This document shows, one piece after another, positions 36,340 to 48,590 of a stretch of 64,000 bases of DNA (position 1 is its first letter; each line of letters begins with the position of its first letter). The stretch covers positions 316,113 through 380,112 of the forward strand of contig KN834751.1 in assembly GCA_000827265.1 (NCBI GenBank), written 5' to 3'. Position numbers and translations under genes: made by a program. The notes below the pieces were generated by a model. The model made no database searches and had not been told where the DNA came from. It saw only the letters and a list, made by a program, of their open reading frames with translations. Origin of the DNA: Collybiopsis luxurians FD-317 M1. Its lineage: Eukaryota > Basidiomycota > Agaricomycetes > Agaricales > Omphalotaceae.

Positions 36340-37058
36340 ACTGCAAAAATCTATATTTGAACTCGCCCTTGAAATGGAGTCGACACTGGTCTGCCTGCTT
36401 CTATCCATGGCGCCCGCACGAAGCGAATGCTACCGAGTCCAAGTGAGGGTATTTCCGACAGGTTTTATCATTTGTCAAGACTTTTCTCAAGGAGCGCATG
36501 TTAATCAGCGCGAAGCTGCTGAAGGTCAGCTTCGCTTTCTCGTATCAGAGTCTTGTCATTTCATCTCTCTTCCAGGCTTAAGAAATCTCATCGTCATCTG
36601 CGTAACATTCGTCACGTATGCTGCCTCATTCACCAATCAGGTCATATCTCAGTCGGAAATGCCTGAGGGACAGCGCAGACAGCGCAGACGATGGGAAGAA
36701 ATTTGATCCTTGATATGTTTGCAAGCTCATGGTGGCTGAGACATAGCTTTGAATGTCTACGTTTTCAAAGTATTCCTCGACTGTGTTCAGCTTTTCGCGT
36801 ACAGCGAAAACGGATCTCTACTTCTGCTCGTCTTTGGTCTCTCCAGCCTATTAAAAAAGAACCGACGGAGAACATCTAATTTGTATATTTCATGATACAC
36901 TGTTATTACTGCTCTGTATTAGTTTCACTGTCGTCGAAGTTACTCGAAAGCGATACTCCTGACTGAGCCGGAGCGCCCGCTTTTGGTTTGGCGCTTCATT
37001 CCTGAGCATGCTAGATCGATCCTACTAATACGATTACTAGCAAAACAAGGGCTTCGAT
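36340..37058 (+). pseudogene. Decayed copy of GCP2 3' exons (second repeat spacer)
   Basis: This spacer is longer than the first and keeps more of the GCP2 tail. It has the ccatggcgcc block, a block coding for the LKECMLTSAKLLK region (here ...gagcgcatgttaatcagcgcgaagctgctgaag in scattered form), the splice region, the SNQVISETE-like block, and the final exon around AYSENGSLL. A 9-bp duplication (gcgcagaca twice) and stops break the frame. The promoter-like block before copy 3 is again shared. More GCP2 sequence here than in the first spacer implies either independent deletions or separate duplication events. Confidence 0.8.
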
Positions 37059-38043
37059 ATGTCTTCGAAACTTCAGATAGAATACGTTCTGTTCGATATG
37101 GATGGTGAGTCCTTATCGGGCCTGCATCGACGTGTTAATGCACCGATACCAGTTCTACGCTGCAGGCCTAATGATTGATTCTGAAAAAATCAACCGCGAT
37201 GTGACAAGTATGCCCCAATGGTCATTGCTTTGAAGATCCATACATTTGTTATTTGTTCAGATAAGATTTTGGCCAAATACGGCAAGGAAGTGACTTGGGA
37301 AATCAAGGCTGGAATAATGGGCAAATGTGCGCATTTTCAAGCTTTCTACCCCAGCTCGAGTTCAACTTGATGATTCATAGCCGCGAGAGAGTCTGCATCG
37401 CACCTTCTCTCATTCTTCCCTGATATTTCACTTACCATAGAAGACTACCTGATCCAACTCGATACTCTTCAAGATCTCGCGTGGCCTACCGTTCCTCTAT
37501 TACCAGGTGTAAGAAAGTTGGTTCTACACCTAAGAAAGCATGATATCCCAATCGCTGTGGCCACTAGCAGTCGGAGAGAAAAGTATGTGATGAAAACGGG
37601 ACATTTAGATGACGTTTTTGGGTGTTTCGACGACAAGGTCGTGTGTGGTGATGATCTTCGAGATGGGATGAGGGGCAAGCCGAATCCAGATATCTTTTTG
37701 TTGGCGGCAAAAGAGATGCTGGGGAGAGATGTGGGCCCGCTGAAGGGAGAGAATGAAGACGGAGCGGAGGTGACGGAGGAGCAGAAAAAGGAGCGAGCAA
37801 AGGGGTTGGTCTTTGAAGATGCATTTTTGGGTATGCAGGCGGGGAAAAGGGCAGGGATGGCTGGTAAGTAGCTCCGACCGTCCTCGGTGGACAGGACTCT
37901 AAGAATTTTGTCTAGTTGTTTGGGTCCCAAATGCCAACCTGCTGAACGTAGAGTTTTCTGGGGTGGAAAAGGCAGATGGGGTTCTCAAATCTATAGATGA
38001 CTTTATACCAGAAGAGTGGGGACTACCGGCGTATGATTCGTAG
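37059..38043 (+). CDS. Pseudouridine-5'-phosphatase-like HAD hydrolase, copy 3
   Basis: The third intact copy. Splice sites match the other copies except that the third exon ends GGCAAAT (not GGCAAAC) before its donor, changing the joined residue to Ser; the frame stays open. Catalytic motifs are FDMDGLMIDSE, AVATSSRRE, RGKPNPDIF and LVFEDAFLGM. Substitutions such as HDIPIAV for HNIPIAV and DDVFGCFDDK for GDVFGCFDGK distinguish it. The homologous tract ends within about 30 bp after the stop, where sequence no longer matches the earlier spacers, so this marks the right edge of the array. Confidence 0.88.
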
Positions 38044-38648
38044 ACTGAAAAAATCTGTACTTGAACTTCGCCGGCGATCATCCCACTGATTCAGATATTC
38101 CTCGGGAGCGGCAAGGAACAAAAAAAAGGTCGTCTATGCTGTCACGGCAGAGCGGTCCGCGTCACAGATATCGATTAATTTCTAAGTTCGTTCATCATCC
38201 ATCCTGGATCCGACGTTTTTCATTTTTATTTCAGGAACCATCCACATACCATACTGTATGTGCTCGGACCGTCCAGCAACTCGGTCACTTTTCTTTACTC
38301 TCATTCTACACAAGTTGTATTCAATGCCAGCCCGCCGACAGATGGAATTCAAGAATCAGTGAACCGTGATTCTGTAAACTGATGGATGCTTCAGACTTTC
38401 TGTCTTCAACGCCAACAGAACTTGTACGTAATTTAATGGCTGCCTTTTAATCTATCTATACGAAGTACGTCGAAAGTGTCCATGCCTGTCAGTGCATCCA
38501 AATCGGTCGGCCTTGCCGTTACTTAAAAACTCTGCCACGCTTTCCAGCTTTCCAGAGCACCCTGGGCCACGATCTTTCACCAGTCATCGTCCTCAATTTC
38601 AAGTCATCTATAAGTATTGGCTGCGATTAGTGCAAGGTAGATCAACCA
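38044..38648. other. Intergenic stretch after the phosphatase array
   Basis: About 600 bp with no recognised gene. The first 30 bp still match the array; the rest is unique. It should contain the promoter of the next gene. Plus-strand frames at 38061-38369 and 38492-38830 look like chance or run into the next gene in another frame. Confidence 0.5.
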
Positions 38649-40312
38649 ATGTCCACAACGACGTCGCTTCCTACAGCAAGTGGCATTCCGACGGCGGCAC
38701 TCCCTGGAATTGTAAAATTGTAAGTATCGTATCGAATTGTGCCTCTGTCTCCACTAGAGTCTGCGATTCTGTGAATTTATATTCCTCTCGCGGACTGACA
38801 ATAAACCATCTTCTTTCTTTCACTGCATAGATCCGGTCCTCTGGTAAACATTCCTGAAATCTGTCTGCTCTGCCCGCGGCTATTCACACTGTTCGCTTAA
38901 CTTAGATCGTTGCGTATATCCTGCACTGGGGCCTCTTCGGGACGCTTTCAGTCCAGACTTGCAAGTCGTTGCTTTCCATTTCTTCCTCGCGTTTCCCGCT
39001 TTGAACTCATATTCATCAGATCTTTACTACCTCGCATTTCCCGTTGACCGCCCCCAGATTAAGGCTGTCGTATATGGAATTTACCTCCTCGAAGTCGTCC
39101 AAACATTGTTAGTTACACACGATGCCTTTGCCATTTTTGGATATGGGTATGGAGATCTTGAGAGCTTGTCGAATATCCACTTCAATTGGTTTACAGTAGC
39201 TGTTATGAGTGGTGTCGGTGAGTTGGAATTCAATGTGAACCTCAAATTCAGCATAAATAACTGTGGGGGTTATTCAGTTGCTTTCATTGGACAGGCGTTC
39301 TATGCCTATCGCATCCGATATTTGTCAAATTCAAAGGTCGTGCCAGTTTTAATCTTGTTGGTATGTTCGATCTCAAGGATACATGCGTTCTGAGTTTTCA
39401 TGTTCCAATTATAGCTCTCCCTCAGCAGTTCAATCGCCGCGTTTATAACCGGTGCCTACAGTTATCAAGGCAAGTGGATGATTCCTAAAGTTGCGTAGAG
39501 TTGGAATGAAACGTCCATGTTTTCTAGCCGGTAACGACCTTATTCTGTATCAAAGCCGAAAGACTTCCATAGTGGTCGGAGTAAGTTTATACCTATTCTG
39601 AATACCTAGGAGGCGCGAGTATGAGCTTGATGCCATCCACCATCATACATGCCTAACTATGTCATCCCGCTGATTCTATCACAAACACAGATCTGGTGTG
39701 CCGGAGCAGCCCTCGGAGATATCGTTATTGCACTCTGCATGACATATTATGTGGGTGAAATGTTCTTGAAATTGTCTTCGGAATGCTCAGAGTCATTATA
39801 ACTTAGCTATCCCGAAACGACTCGGGCCTTTCTGGCACTCACGCGATAGTAACAAAGTTTATACGACTAACGATCGAAACGGGTTCCATTACAGGTTAGT
39901 GCTCTGCTCTCTATCCTTTTCATCCGTTGAATAATTTATCGACTATTACTACTTAGCCGTTGTCGCCCTCCTAAATCTCATTCTATTTTTTGCTTGCCCC
40001 AACACAGGATATTACGGCGTCCCTGCTCTCATAATGCCCAAATTATATGCAAATTCCGTCCTCATGGTGCTAAATGCGCGGTTCAAGATTGTTGGCGGAA
40101 GAGCAACGTATATCTCGACCTTCGATGCACACGGTAATCTGGATAGCCGTGATACTTACAATCTACATGATACACATGCCTCAGCCTTACACTTTAGGGC
40201 ATGTACGACTTCGACAACGTCGGGGGTAGAGGCAGAACTTGGCCTAACTGAGAGTAGTGGGACTGCGAATGTGATGGATATACAGAGCAAAGGGGATAAG
40301 CATAAGTTATAA
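38649..40312 (+). CDS. DUF6534-type multi-pass membrane protein
   Basis: The spliced protein begins MSTTTSLPTASGIPTAALPG, continues with a membrane segment around YILHWGLFGTLSVQ, then VDRPQIKAVVYGIYLLEVVQ, TLLVTHDAFAIFGYGYGD and HFNWFTVAVMSGVVAFIGQA with FYAYRIRYLS. Later helices are around LSLSSSIAAFITGAY, VGIWCAGAALGDIVIALCM and AVVALLNLILFFACP. The end is a cytoplasmic tail (GNLDSRDTYNLHD...). The YAYRI motif and the LEVVQT / N-W-F pattern are those of the large Agaricomycete DUF6534 family, predicted seven-helix plasma-membrane proteins of unknown role. At least seven short introns were placed. No neighbour suggests a function. Confidence 0.85.
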
Positions 40313-40653
40313 TGATCTTCAGGAGAATCCGCAATAAAAGTTGAATTTATGAAAGGGATTGTTACGCATTAGGAAGGAGCTGAGAGCTTTGACCGGTCAA
40401 AGCTGGTTGTATGAGGTCTGAGCTGGTCATATGACCTCGGCCCCGCCCTGACTCGAAGATCATACCATGGAGTCTTTGGCTTCACTTTTGACTCGTTCGG
40501 TGTTCTGACTGTGTCTCTATGAGTCCAGCTCGGCTCCATGGTTTCATATTTAAAAGAGTGACCTGGCAGGGTTCTTCCTTCATTCGCCTCAGCGAACGAA
40601 TCATCTGCAGGAGCCATTTACTCCAGCGTAATTCGACTCTAAACGTTCGCAAA

Positions 40654-42881
40654 ATGTCCTTGACGTCTCAGAAATTCACGATCCCCCACATCCCTGAACT
40701 TTATGACTCCAACTTTCTCAATGTGCTCTTACCAGTTACAGACAAGGACGTGCTAATGGAGGAATCGGATAAGGTGCCGGCGCCAACAAATGCGATGATG
40801 GACGCTTTGCAGGCCTCAGCCAATCGTACGCATACTGCAAACGGTGCTCCGGCGCTCAGTTCCACGGATTCACCCACCGTTGATGCGTTTTCTGGACTAA
40901 ACTCCTGGACCGACGCGTCACGGCTGGACGTGCTATTGACCAAGTCCTGGAAGGAAGATCCAGGCTTGACCCTGCGTCTCATTTGGCAATTACGAAGCAT
41001 TCACGATGGCAAGGCGGAGAAGGAAGGATTCTATAGGCAAGTAGAATGATCAAGTCATTATATGCTAAAATGATTAATGTTTTTTTTTTCTTTCTTTCTA
41101 GAGCTTTTGGCTGGTTGTACAAGAAGCATCCCCGCACAGCCATTGCCAATCTCCACATGCTTGTCAGCCCTGTGTGTCAAAATAAGAAAAAACCAGAATA
41201 TCCTTTTGCTCATGGTTACTGGAAAGACTTGCTCAATATCCTTGCACTCGCTACCACTGATGAGCTTGACGCTATGAATGCCAAATTTCTTCATCACCCT
41301 CGTTCCCCATTCACTTACCGCGATCGGAAAGTCAAAGTAAATCCGACCCCCGAGGCTCACGAACGACATAATGCTGAGGCGCAGGCTCGTGCCAAAGCTG
41401 AGCGGGCGCGAATTGGCAAAGAGCGACATGAAATTCTTCTCAAAAGGCTTCAGGATCCCAAATATCGTGCACTTTATGTTGCAGTGTCACGACTTTTTGT
41501 GGATCAGTTACTCAAAGACTTGCAAGTGGTTCATGAGCTGAAGCAGTTGTCGCCCGAGCAGGACCGGATTCGTGTGTTGAAAAAGATTTCGCTCGCGGGT
41601 AAATGGGCTCCGTCGCCTGGTGCTTCTCATGATCGTGTCACCAATGTGGCATCCGCAATCTCCCTTCTCTTACATCACTCTCGTTCATCTGTTCCCCAAC
41701 CCTTCCCTAATGCCCTCGCTACATTCGATGCCAGTCGGGATGAAACTGAAAGCCAGTACTCAATCCTCCGTTCATACTTCCATCGCTGGATTCTTGTCCC
41801 TCTCCGATCACTGCTCCTGGTTCCAGAGCCCCTCATGGCCGCGAACAAATGGTCTGAAATTCGTTACAATCGCGTCGCGTCTATATGTATGAAAAACAAC
41901 ACAGAACATTTTTTCAAACACGATCCTGAACGCTTTCAGAAGTACCTCGTGGATGTTGAAGCCGGGAAGAAAGCGATTAGTGGGGCCACCCTTCTTCCAC
42001 ATCAAATTGTCATGGAGGTTGTCAAAGTCACTTCAGATCTTCAGAACGATGCCGGTCGTAGCAAGTACCCAAAGCTTGCAGAGATGAAGAAGGAGCGCGC
42101 AGCTACACAGATAAGGGTTTTGGAGGCTCAATGGAAGACACTCATCGAACGGCTCAGGCAGTCGGGTGCGCTGGAAAACTCACTCGCAGTTTGCGACGTC
42201 TCGGGTTCTATGGGCTCTCTTTGGGGCTCTTCCCGCTCGCGCCATCCTTCTCCTATTGCTCCGGCGATTGCCCTTTCCCTCGTTCTCGCTCAACTTGCCA
42301 AACCCCCCTTCAATCAAGGCTTCATTACTTTTTCCGCTAACCCTCAATATGTAACCCTTGATCCCGAACTGGGGCTCGCCCAGACGATTGAGTCTATGCA
42401 ACAGGCGGATTGGGGTATGAACACGGACTTCAACGCTGTCTTCCTGAAGCTCCTCCTTCCTCTTGCAGTGCAGAACAAAATACCCAAGGAGGAGATGATC
42501 AAGCAGCTTTTTGTCTTTTCGGATATGCAATTTGATGAGGCGAGGACCGACAGCTCTGTGGATTGGAAGACGAATCATGATGAGATTGTAGAAGCTTATG
42601 CCAAGGCCGGGTATGATGTACCGAAGATTGTTTACTGGGATTTGGCCGGGTATGGGACAACGGAGGTTACGGCAGAGCGGGAGGGAGTTGCGTTGATGAA
42701 TGGGTTCTCGGCGTCAATGCTGAAGGTATTTATGGGTGAAGAGGATGCAGACGAGGATGACGCATGGGAAAAGGTTGGTAAGACGAAGAAAGAACTCGAC
42801 GAGGAGAAATTCAACCCGGTGAATATCATGAGGAGATCGGTGATGAAACCTAGCTTCGACGGGCTTGTGGTTCTGGATTAA
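40654..42881 (+). CDS. DUF2828 protein with von Willebrand A-like domain
   Basis: The protein starts MSLTSQKFTIPHIPELYDSN (an ATG at 40519 is in frame, but its context and the composition of the intervening residues fit a 5' leader). It has the DUF2828 blocks DPGLTLRLIWQLRSIHDGK, GFYRAFGWLYKKHPRTAIAN, HGYWKDLLNILALA and RYNRVASICMKNN. A VWA-type metal site is read as AVCDVSGSMGS, as in TROVE/Ro60 relatives. The ending LNPVNIMRRSVMKPSF-like block is typical. The family is widespread in fungi and plants, with an RNA-binding (TROVE-like) role suspected, not shown. One intron (41037-41101) uses a GC donor, gcaagt, needed to keep the frame between FYR and AFGW. The long second exon has no other break. 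Confidence 0.88.
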
Positions 42882-43205
42882 AAGCAAGGGTCGGTAAAAT
42901 GGCCTCTTGTTTCTTGAAAAGCATTACACATAATTTATTTTGCATCTATCATCGTACATACCGCTCACATTCTGCTCTCTCAAAACACACTGTATCAAGT
43001 ACTTAAACGTAATACACTACTCATGTCTGCTTTTCCGTTGCTTCTTCCTTCGGTGCGAAACCTGTAGCGCGGCATCGTTTTCATTCTTAGAGTAAAATCG
43101 AAAAAAGCTATACGTCATGAACAAAGCTCGTAAATAATCTTCGTGGTGATACAAGCACAAAGTCCTCTCTTCAAGTGACTCTAGTCATTCTCCCTCATAC
43201 TCAAT
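42882..43205. other. Convergent 3' region
   Basis: About 320 bp between two convergent stop codons. It should hold two 3' UTRs. No recognisable gene or terminator-specific element was seen. Confidence 0.5.
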
Positions 43206-46027
43206 TCAGCAGTCATACACGACTCTGCCACCCACCCAAGCGTACGGATAATTATGCTGCCAAAAGTTCCGCACGGTTGGGCGGGACGCGAGGCGGGGAA
43301 TAGTGGCATAGGAGGCACCAAGCTATGGGAAAAAAGACGCATTCCGAATCAGCAGCGGGTCTAACTCATTAAAAGGGTATAGACATACAACAACCATATG
43401 CACACCATCAAAAAAGTCCTCCGAATACCCTGTGAAAAGGTTGGTCGGTACCAACCCAGGGTGGGAGGCAAAGAACGTAGAGGTCCATTCCCAAACTCCG
43501 CCATTGGTTCCGCGAGGAGAGGAAACGCTTGCGCCAGCAGTTGGGCTATTTTGCATACACACCAATAGGATAATAGATGAGCAAGGAGGGTAGATATGAA
43601 GAAAGGAAAGTAGATACTCACGCAACAGGATGCCAGTTCCTGAATCCAGTATTGCCTCCTTCTTCTTCGGTCACTACATTATAGGTATCGAGGAATAACC
43701 TAGATAATTCGGGAGTAAGTTGAACAAGCTCGTACATCTCAATGTAATATAAGGACAAAATCGTCGACGCGGCGCGTCTGACCAATTTATGCGGGACCCA
43801 GAAGGGCCAAGTGGCATTTTGAATTAAACGCGAGCTTACCTGAGTTCCTCCTCCGTCGGTAGTCTCCCTCCTTTACTCTTCGCGTAGGCTTCCAGAGAAT
43901 CATACGAAGTGAGCACAGGCCATGTGCGTGCGACGTCGAAAGGAACAGGTCCATAGAGGGTTCGGACCTGAAAACAGAAAAAAAATTGGGTCAATGAATC
44001 ACCACTTCACAAAACTCGAGAAAAATCACCTTGATCTCGTCTATCTTATCATCGACCACCCAGCTTTTCGGCATAGGTACAGAACCCTGTCCAGTCCTCC
44101 CGTCAGTATTTAGAATGTACACCAGACCCTAAACTCACCCCGCTCATCCTACACCATCGCTCGAAGTCTGCATTACTCACTGGCCTCCACTCTGCCTTAA
44201 ACTTGCCTACATGAACAACGCGGGAGGGTGACTCGTTATCCCAGCCGTAGGTGTGCGATAAGATTTTATCTGTAAAGGTACCGGCGAGCACCGAAAGATC
44301 CGCGGGGGGAAGAGCAGGAGAAGTGTTCGGAATGAGGAAGCATACACGTAGAACCGCTCAGTAACTGAACGTCGAGACAAAAAAAAAACATCCACTTACC
44401 AAGTTTTTCCTTCGTCTCATACATCCCATCATCTCCCTCACTATCATCATGCCCTAAAACCAGGTTTACCCCGCCTAACTCAACCGTCTCACAGAACGGA
44501 GGCGGTATCGCATCCCACTGGCTTTTTAACGCCTGCCAAGGGGGTGCGTGGAAACCTGGCGGAGGAAGAGTATATGGAAACAGAGAAGAGCCCGCACGTT
44601 GAATTAACATGTACAGGAGAGTCTAAGAAGGAAGGAGAGGGAGGAGGGACTCAGCAACAGCCGGATGAAACAATTGGAAAGAGACGGCTACATACCTCCA
44701 CATGCCACCCTTCATGTTCGATGCACATTACCAGCATCCTGGCAATCCTTCTCGTCAAGACAATTTTCCCCTCCTCGCCGTCCTGTTTATTCAGACTGTC
44801 ATAGAGACGAGCAAGTCTTGCACGGACATCATCTCGGAATTGGATGATGGTCTCGAGAGAGGGCCAATCGGAGTCTTGAGTTGGGACAACGGAGTGGTTC
44901 TGAGCAGGGCGAGAGACGTCACTATAGAGATGCAATAGGAAGGGCGGAGAACTTACATGACAGTGATCCGGATCGTCAACGTGTGGGTCAATGCCTCGCT
45001 GCGAGAAAAGGTTTCGTTCGTTAGTTGCGACTCATCGGTCGTAGAAAAGTGAACGCACTTCGAAAATATTCCAAAAATACTTCGGTTCCGTGGGCGCACC
45101 TCCGACGGCTTTGGACTGCAGCATGTCGAGGAATCTTTGTTGGCGTCAGCACCGCGAACAGAATATGCTTAAAGTAGGAAGGACTCTCGATACTTACGTT
45201 GGTATATGTCCAATGTAGAATAGACATTTGTGTCTTAAATCAATCGGTTTTTGCAATAGCATCTCTTTTGGGATCATCTTCAAGGTCACTAGATCCCAGG
45301 CTTTCCAGAGATTACGCCATTCGGATAGGGTTGGGATATTATTGGTGTGGGAGGCACAGGAGGCACTGGACAACGATGCGGGGACATAGCCTTCACCCTC
45401 CTGGGGCGTCGAAAATACCACAGGTGGTCGTTCAACAATGTGCACCTTGCCGTTGCCAAAAGAGACGATAGAGCGGAAGCCAGCGGCGGCGAGAGGAAGT
45501 CTGAGCGGGGAATCGAAGGATGCGCCGGCAGAAGCGAAGGGAAAAGTAGAGAGTGGGAGGTCCGCATTTGAGAAACTCCCATACTGATATCTGTATTTCT
45601 CTTCACCGATATTAAGGTAGGCCTCAGTCCACCCATTGCCGTCCATGGCATTCCCGTCACCGACAAGCAAACCCAGCCCTTCCCCTGCCTCTCCATTTCC
45701 CTCGGTTTTTGCGCTGAAGTGAGTCTCGAACAGAAGTTCGAGTACGACACTTGCAGGCGAGGAAGAAAGGTAGACCCAAGTCGAAGGTCTGGGAGATTCT
45801 ATTACAGACAGGGCATCGAGTGCGGTCTTGGACGATACATATCGAGAAATTGGTGAAGGTGCAGACTCTGGACTCGTTCCAGAGGATGACGAGTACGGTG
45901 TACCACTGTCCCCGTCACTTTCAGACCCACTAGAAAAGTGAGAGTTCGAGTGAGAGACCAAATAATCAATTTGGTTGTTGATTCCAGAGCGAGGCTTCAT
46001 GAGCCTTGGGCCAGTAAAAGAAGACAT
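43206..46027 (-). CDS. EgtB-like protein: DinB plus FGE-sulfatase domains
   Basis: Residues 1-200 are Ser-rich and unrecognised. From about residue 230 the protein matches the C-terminal half of fungal Egt1: LSEWRNLWKAWDLVTLKMIP, PIDLRHKCLFYIGHIPTFLD and FERGIDPHVDDPDHCH. The DinB-like iron site is complete: HEGWHVET (HX3HXE) and the earlier His of GHIPTF. The FGE-sulfatase domain has GGRLPTEEELRLF, GGVWEWTST and the end HNYPYAWVGGRVVYDC. In Egt1 this half adds cysteine to hercynine in ergothioneine synthesis, and a methyltransferase half lies at the N-terminus. No methyltransferase motif is present here or within 2.5 kb upstream. It could be a stand-alone sulfoxide-synthase-like paralogue of unknown substrate. 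There are seven or more introns. Confidence 0.82.
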
Positions 46028-48517
46028 TTCAGGTTGTTAGGGAGTAACAGTAGGGCAGAACGGAATGGCTTTATATTCCAAAAGTAAATCGTACAAAGAC
46101 ACCATCCAACTCTATATTGGGAAAAGAAATTGACTTTCGACCAAAATTTTTACAAAAAAGCATTAAACCCCAGAAGATTGCGGACCTTATCGTAACTTGA
46201 CGGGTGTGCGACGGAAAAAAGGTGGAATCCAGAGGCGAGAGGCGATGCGATAAGGTATTCGGAAATCGTCCCAGTGCCCCTACCACTCTTGTGTCCATCC
46301 TCTATATCCAGCATATCCTACTCGACTCCCTACTGGCCATACAAACTTGAGGTATAGACAACACCCTAGCAAAGTATTGACAAAGATCCGTATGCAGACA
46401 GGAGAACCGCCAGACTAGTTACTAACGTGAGGCCAAGGTAAAACCGATTCCGCGATCAGAACGCTGATTGTAGTTTTGAAATATTGGAGACGGCGGTAAA
46501 AAGATCCGAAAAAGCAAGACGTGGCGAACATTAAGTGGTGGAGCCCAAGAAGCATTGTAAATATAGCGAGATTGCCGAGGGATGCGTCCAGATACCGATT
46601 CTCAGCTGACGATTGAACCAACGCTGAAGATCCGACGAGATCCGACTGGGTCGTCCATAACCTACGACGGTAGCCCACTGTTTAGTATTGAGACTTGCAG
46701 CACCAAAGATATTATTTCCTCCTGTTTCTACATTTTTCTTGGTCTTCTTGAAGCTTCGCGATATTCATACCAGGTCGGATATCGGACCGCATGTGCGAGC
46801 TACTCCCAAATAATTCTCGCTGGTATTTTGGACGAAAAGAGTGAAGAGAGACGGTGAAGAGAAAGAACGAGATCAAGGAAAAGAAGAAAATGTAAAGACA
46901 GCACTGAATTCTTATATACACCTCACCATCGATGGTGTAGCTATTGCGCCTTATGGCGTGCTTGGGTCACGTTTTAATCACACCCGCGTACAGACGCGTA
47001 TTGATCACCCGGTATCCCAGGTCTAACGCTCCAACGACCTTGCACCGCTTTTAAAATTTTGATTCTGTGCAGTAGGACCACCTTACAATAGCTCAAAACA
47101 AAATGAACCAAACAGTCAAGCATCTTCTATCTCATTTCTCATTACATATTTACTATCCTCGCCTCTGGGACGTTTCATTTCGTCTTATGGGAAAAATTAT
47201 TCTATTGACCAAACTGTACTGTATGCCATACCTGACGGTTGGATTGCAGAGAAAATCCTTGCAAGAAAGCTTTCAACGGAGGGGAATACGCATTACAATT
47301 CCTGTTCTTCTAATTTTGTGGTCGACTGGGACCCAATATGATTGATATGGAGAGCTACCCCTGAGTGCACGGTGAACAAACAGACGGCGTAGGAATTGGG
47401 AGTTCCCCTTCCTCGCTATTTTTAGCTGTTCCAAATTGGAGCCCCGCTGTGTATTGTGTACAACTGTCAGCTAATTCTTTCCTGCAATGACTGTCTGAGC
47501 TTGCGTAGCGATCGAGATTCATGGGAGACCTGGGTTATTTGGACCTTCCACCTGCCGCCCCATACCTACTATCACGACATTTCATCCCTGAATATCTTAT
47601 CAGGTTTCTGGATGAAACTGGAGGTGATGAAATTCTTCTTCTAGCAGCAAGACAACTGTCAAAGGTCAAATAACATCAAGTTGAATGTCGAAGCTTTGAA
47701 TATAAGCCCAGTGGTAGACGGGGAAAAATTAATGTGCAGTATAGAATCTGCGCATTAATCAATTCGTTTCTAGTTTGGACCAAATCCTCAGACTCAGGCG
47801 ACAGCTCCCAGTCCGTAGTAAGACAATTACAGCCAAACGGGACCAACCTATTTGCGACACAGTTCGTAAACATACTACTACCCTGACACTTATTCCCCAG
47901 TTTCCCCGAATCCGGCTCCAAGTCACCTCAGCAACGACTGTGCCACTGCGCCACGGCGTTCGAAAGGTGATGCTTACCTTCTAAAAGCCTGGAATATCCT
48001 GTCGCGCGGACATTCACTCCCCATCTGGAGATTTCAGGGAATATATCCTCACACCGCGTAGGCACATTGCGAAGTATTGCGACAATCCTTCGCGACAGTG
48101 GTTATCTGCCTGCCGGCCCCATCCTTTTTTTTTTGCTGGTGGTACCAGTGTATCTGTCGTCGACTCGTATCTTCAATCGACACCTACAGGTCATGGGATT
48201 GTTGACCTTTCCAACAGAAACTAAAAATATTCCCGAGTTCGTGGCAAACTGTATATCTAACATCAAGGCCTTATCTTTGACGGGCTTCCTCCGTACGTTT
48301 TTCTTTATCCCCGAACGATGATGTGTTTTCTTGTAATGGAATGAGATGGGAGATGACAACTAATAGGGTGGGGCGCGGGTATATCTTTCTAACTTCCGTC
48401 CCTCCGTTGTAAATACGATGATGTGTTCGAGTCAGAACGAGTCATATCCTGATTCGTTCGCAAGAAGGTATTGCTTACCAACGCAATTTAACTGTTGAAG
48501 GCCATTAAGGCTAGCTT
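46028..48517. other. Intergenic stretch without recognised genes
   Basis: A gap of about 2.5 kb between divergent genes. The open frames are short (the longest about 90 codons), and none carries a recognised motif. It begins with an A/T-rich region near 46070-46190. No terminal inverted repeats, transposase remnants or tandem repeats were noticed, so it may simply be long regulatory DNA or a decayed gene. Confidence 0.5.
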
Positions 48518-48523
48518 TATAAA
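48518..48523 (+). promoter_or_regulatory. TATA box of the arrestin-like gene
   Basis: TATAAA lies 73 bp upstream of the start codon at 48591, a plausible fungal core-promoter spacing. Confidence 0.5.
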
Positions 48524-48590
48524 GTCGGGATGAAACCAATTTGGTTCCACCCTTATAAACCGGACTCGAACCACTCTCCCTAGCCTCTTG

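Noticed and set aside
38649..46027. A biosynthetic cluster linking DUF6534, DUF2828 and the EgtB-like gene
   Set aside because: Neighbouring only; strands, families and spacing give no sign of a shared pathway.
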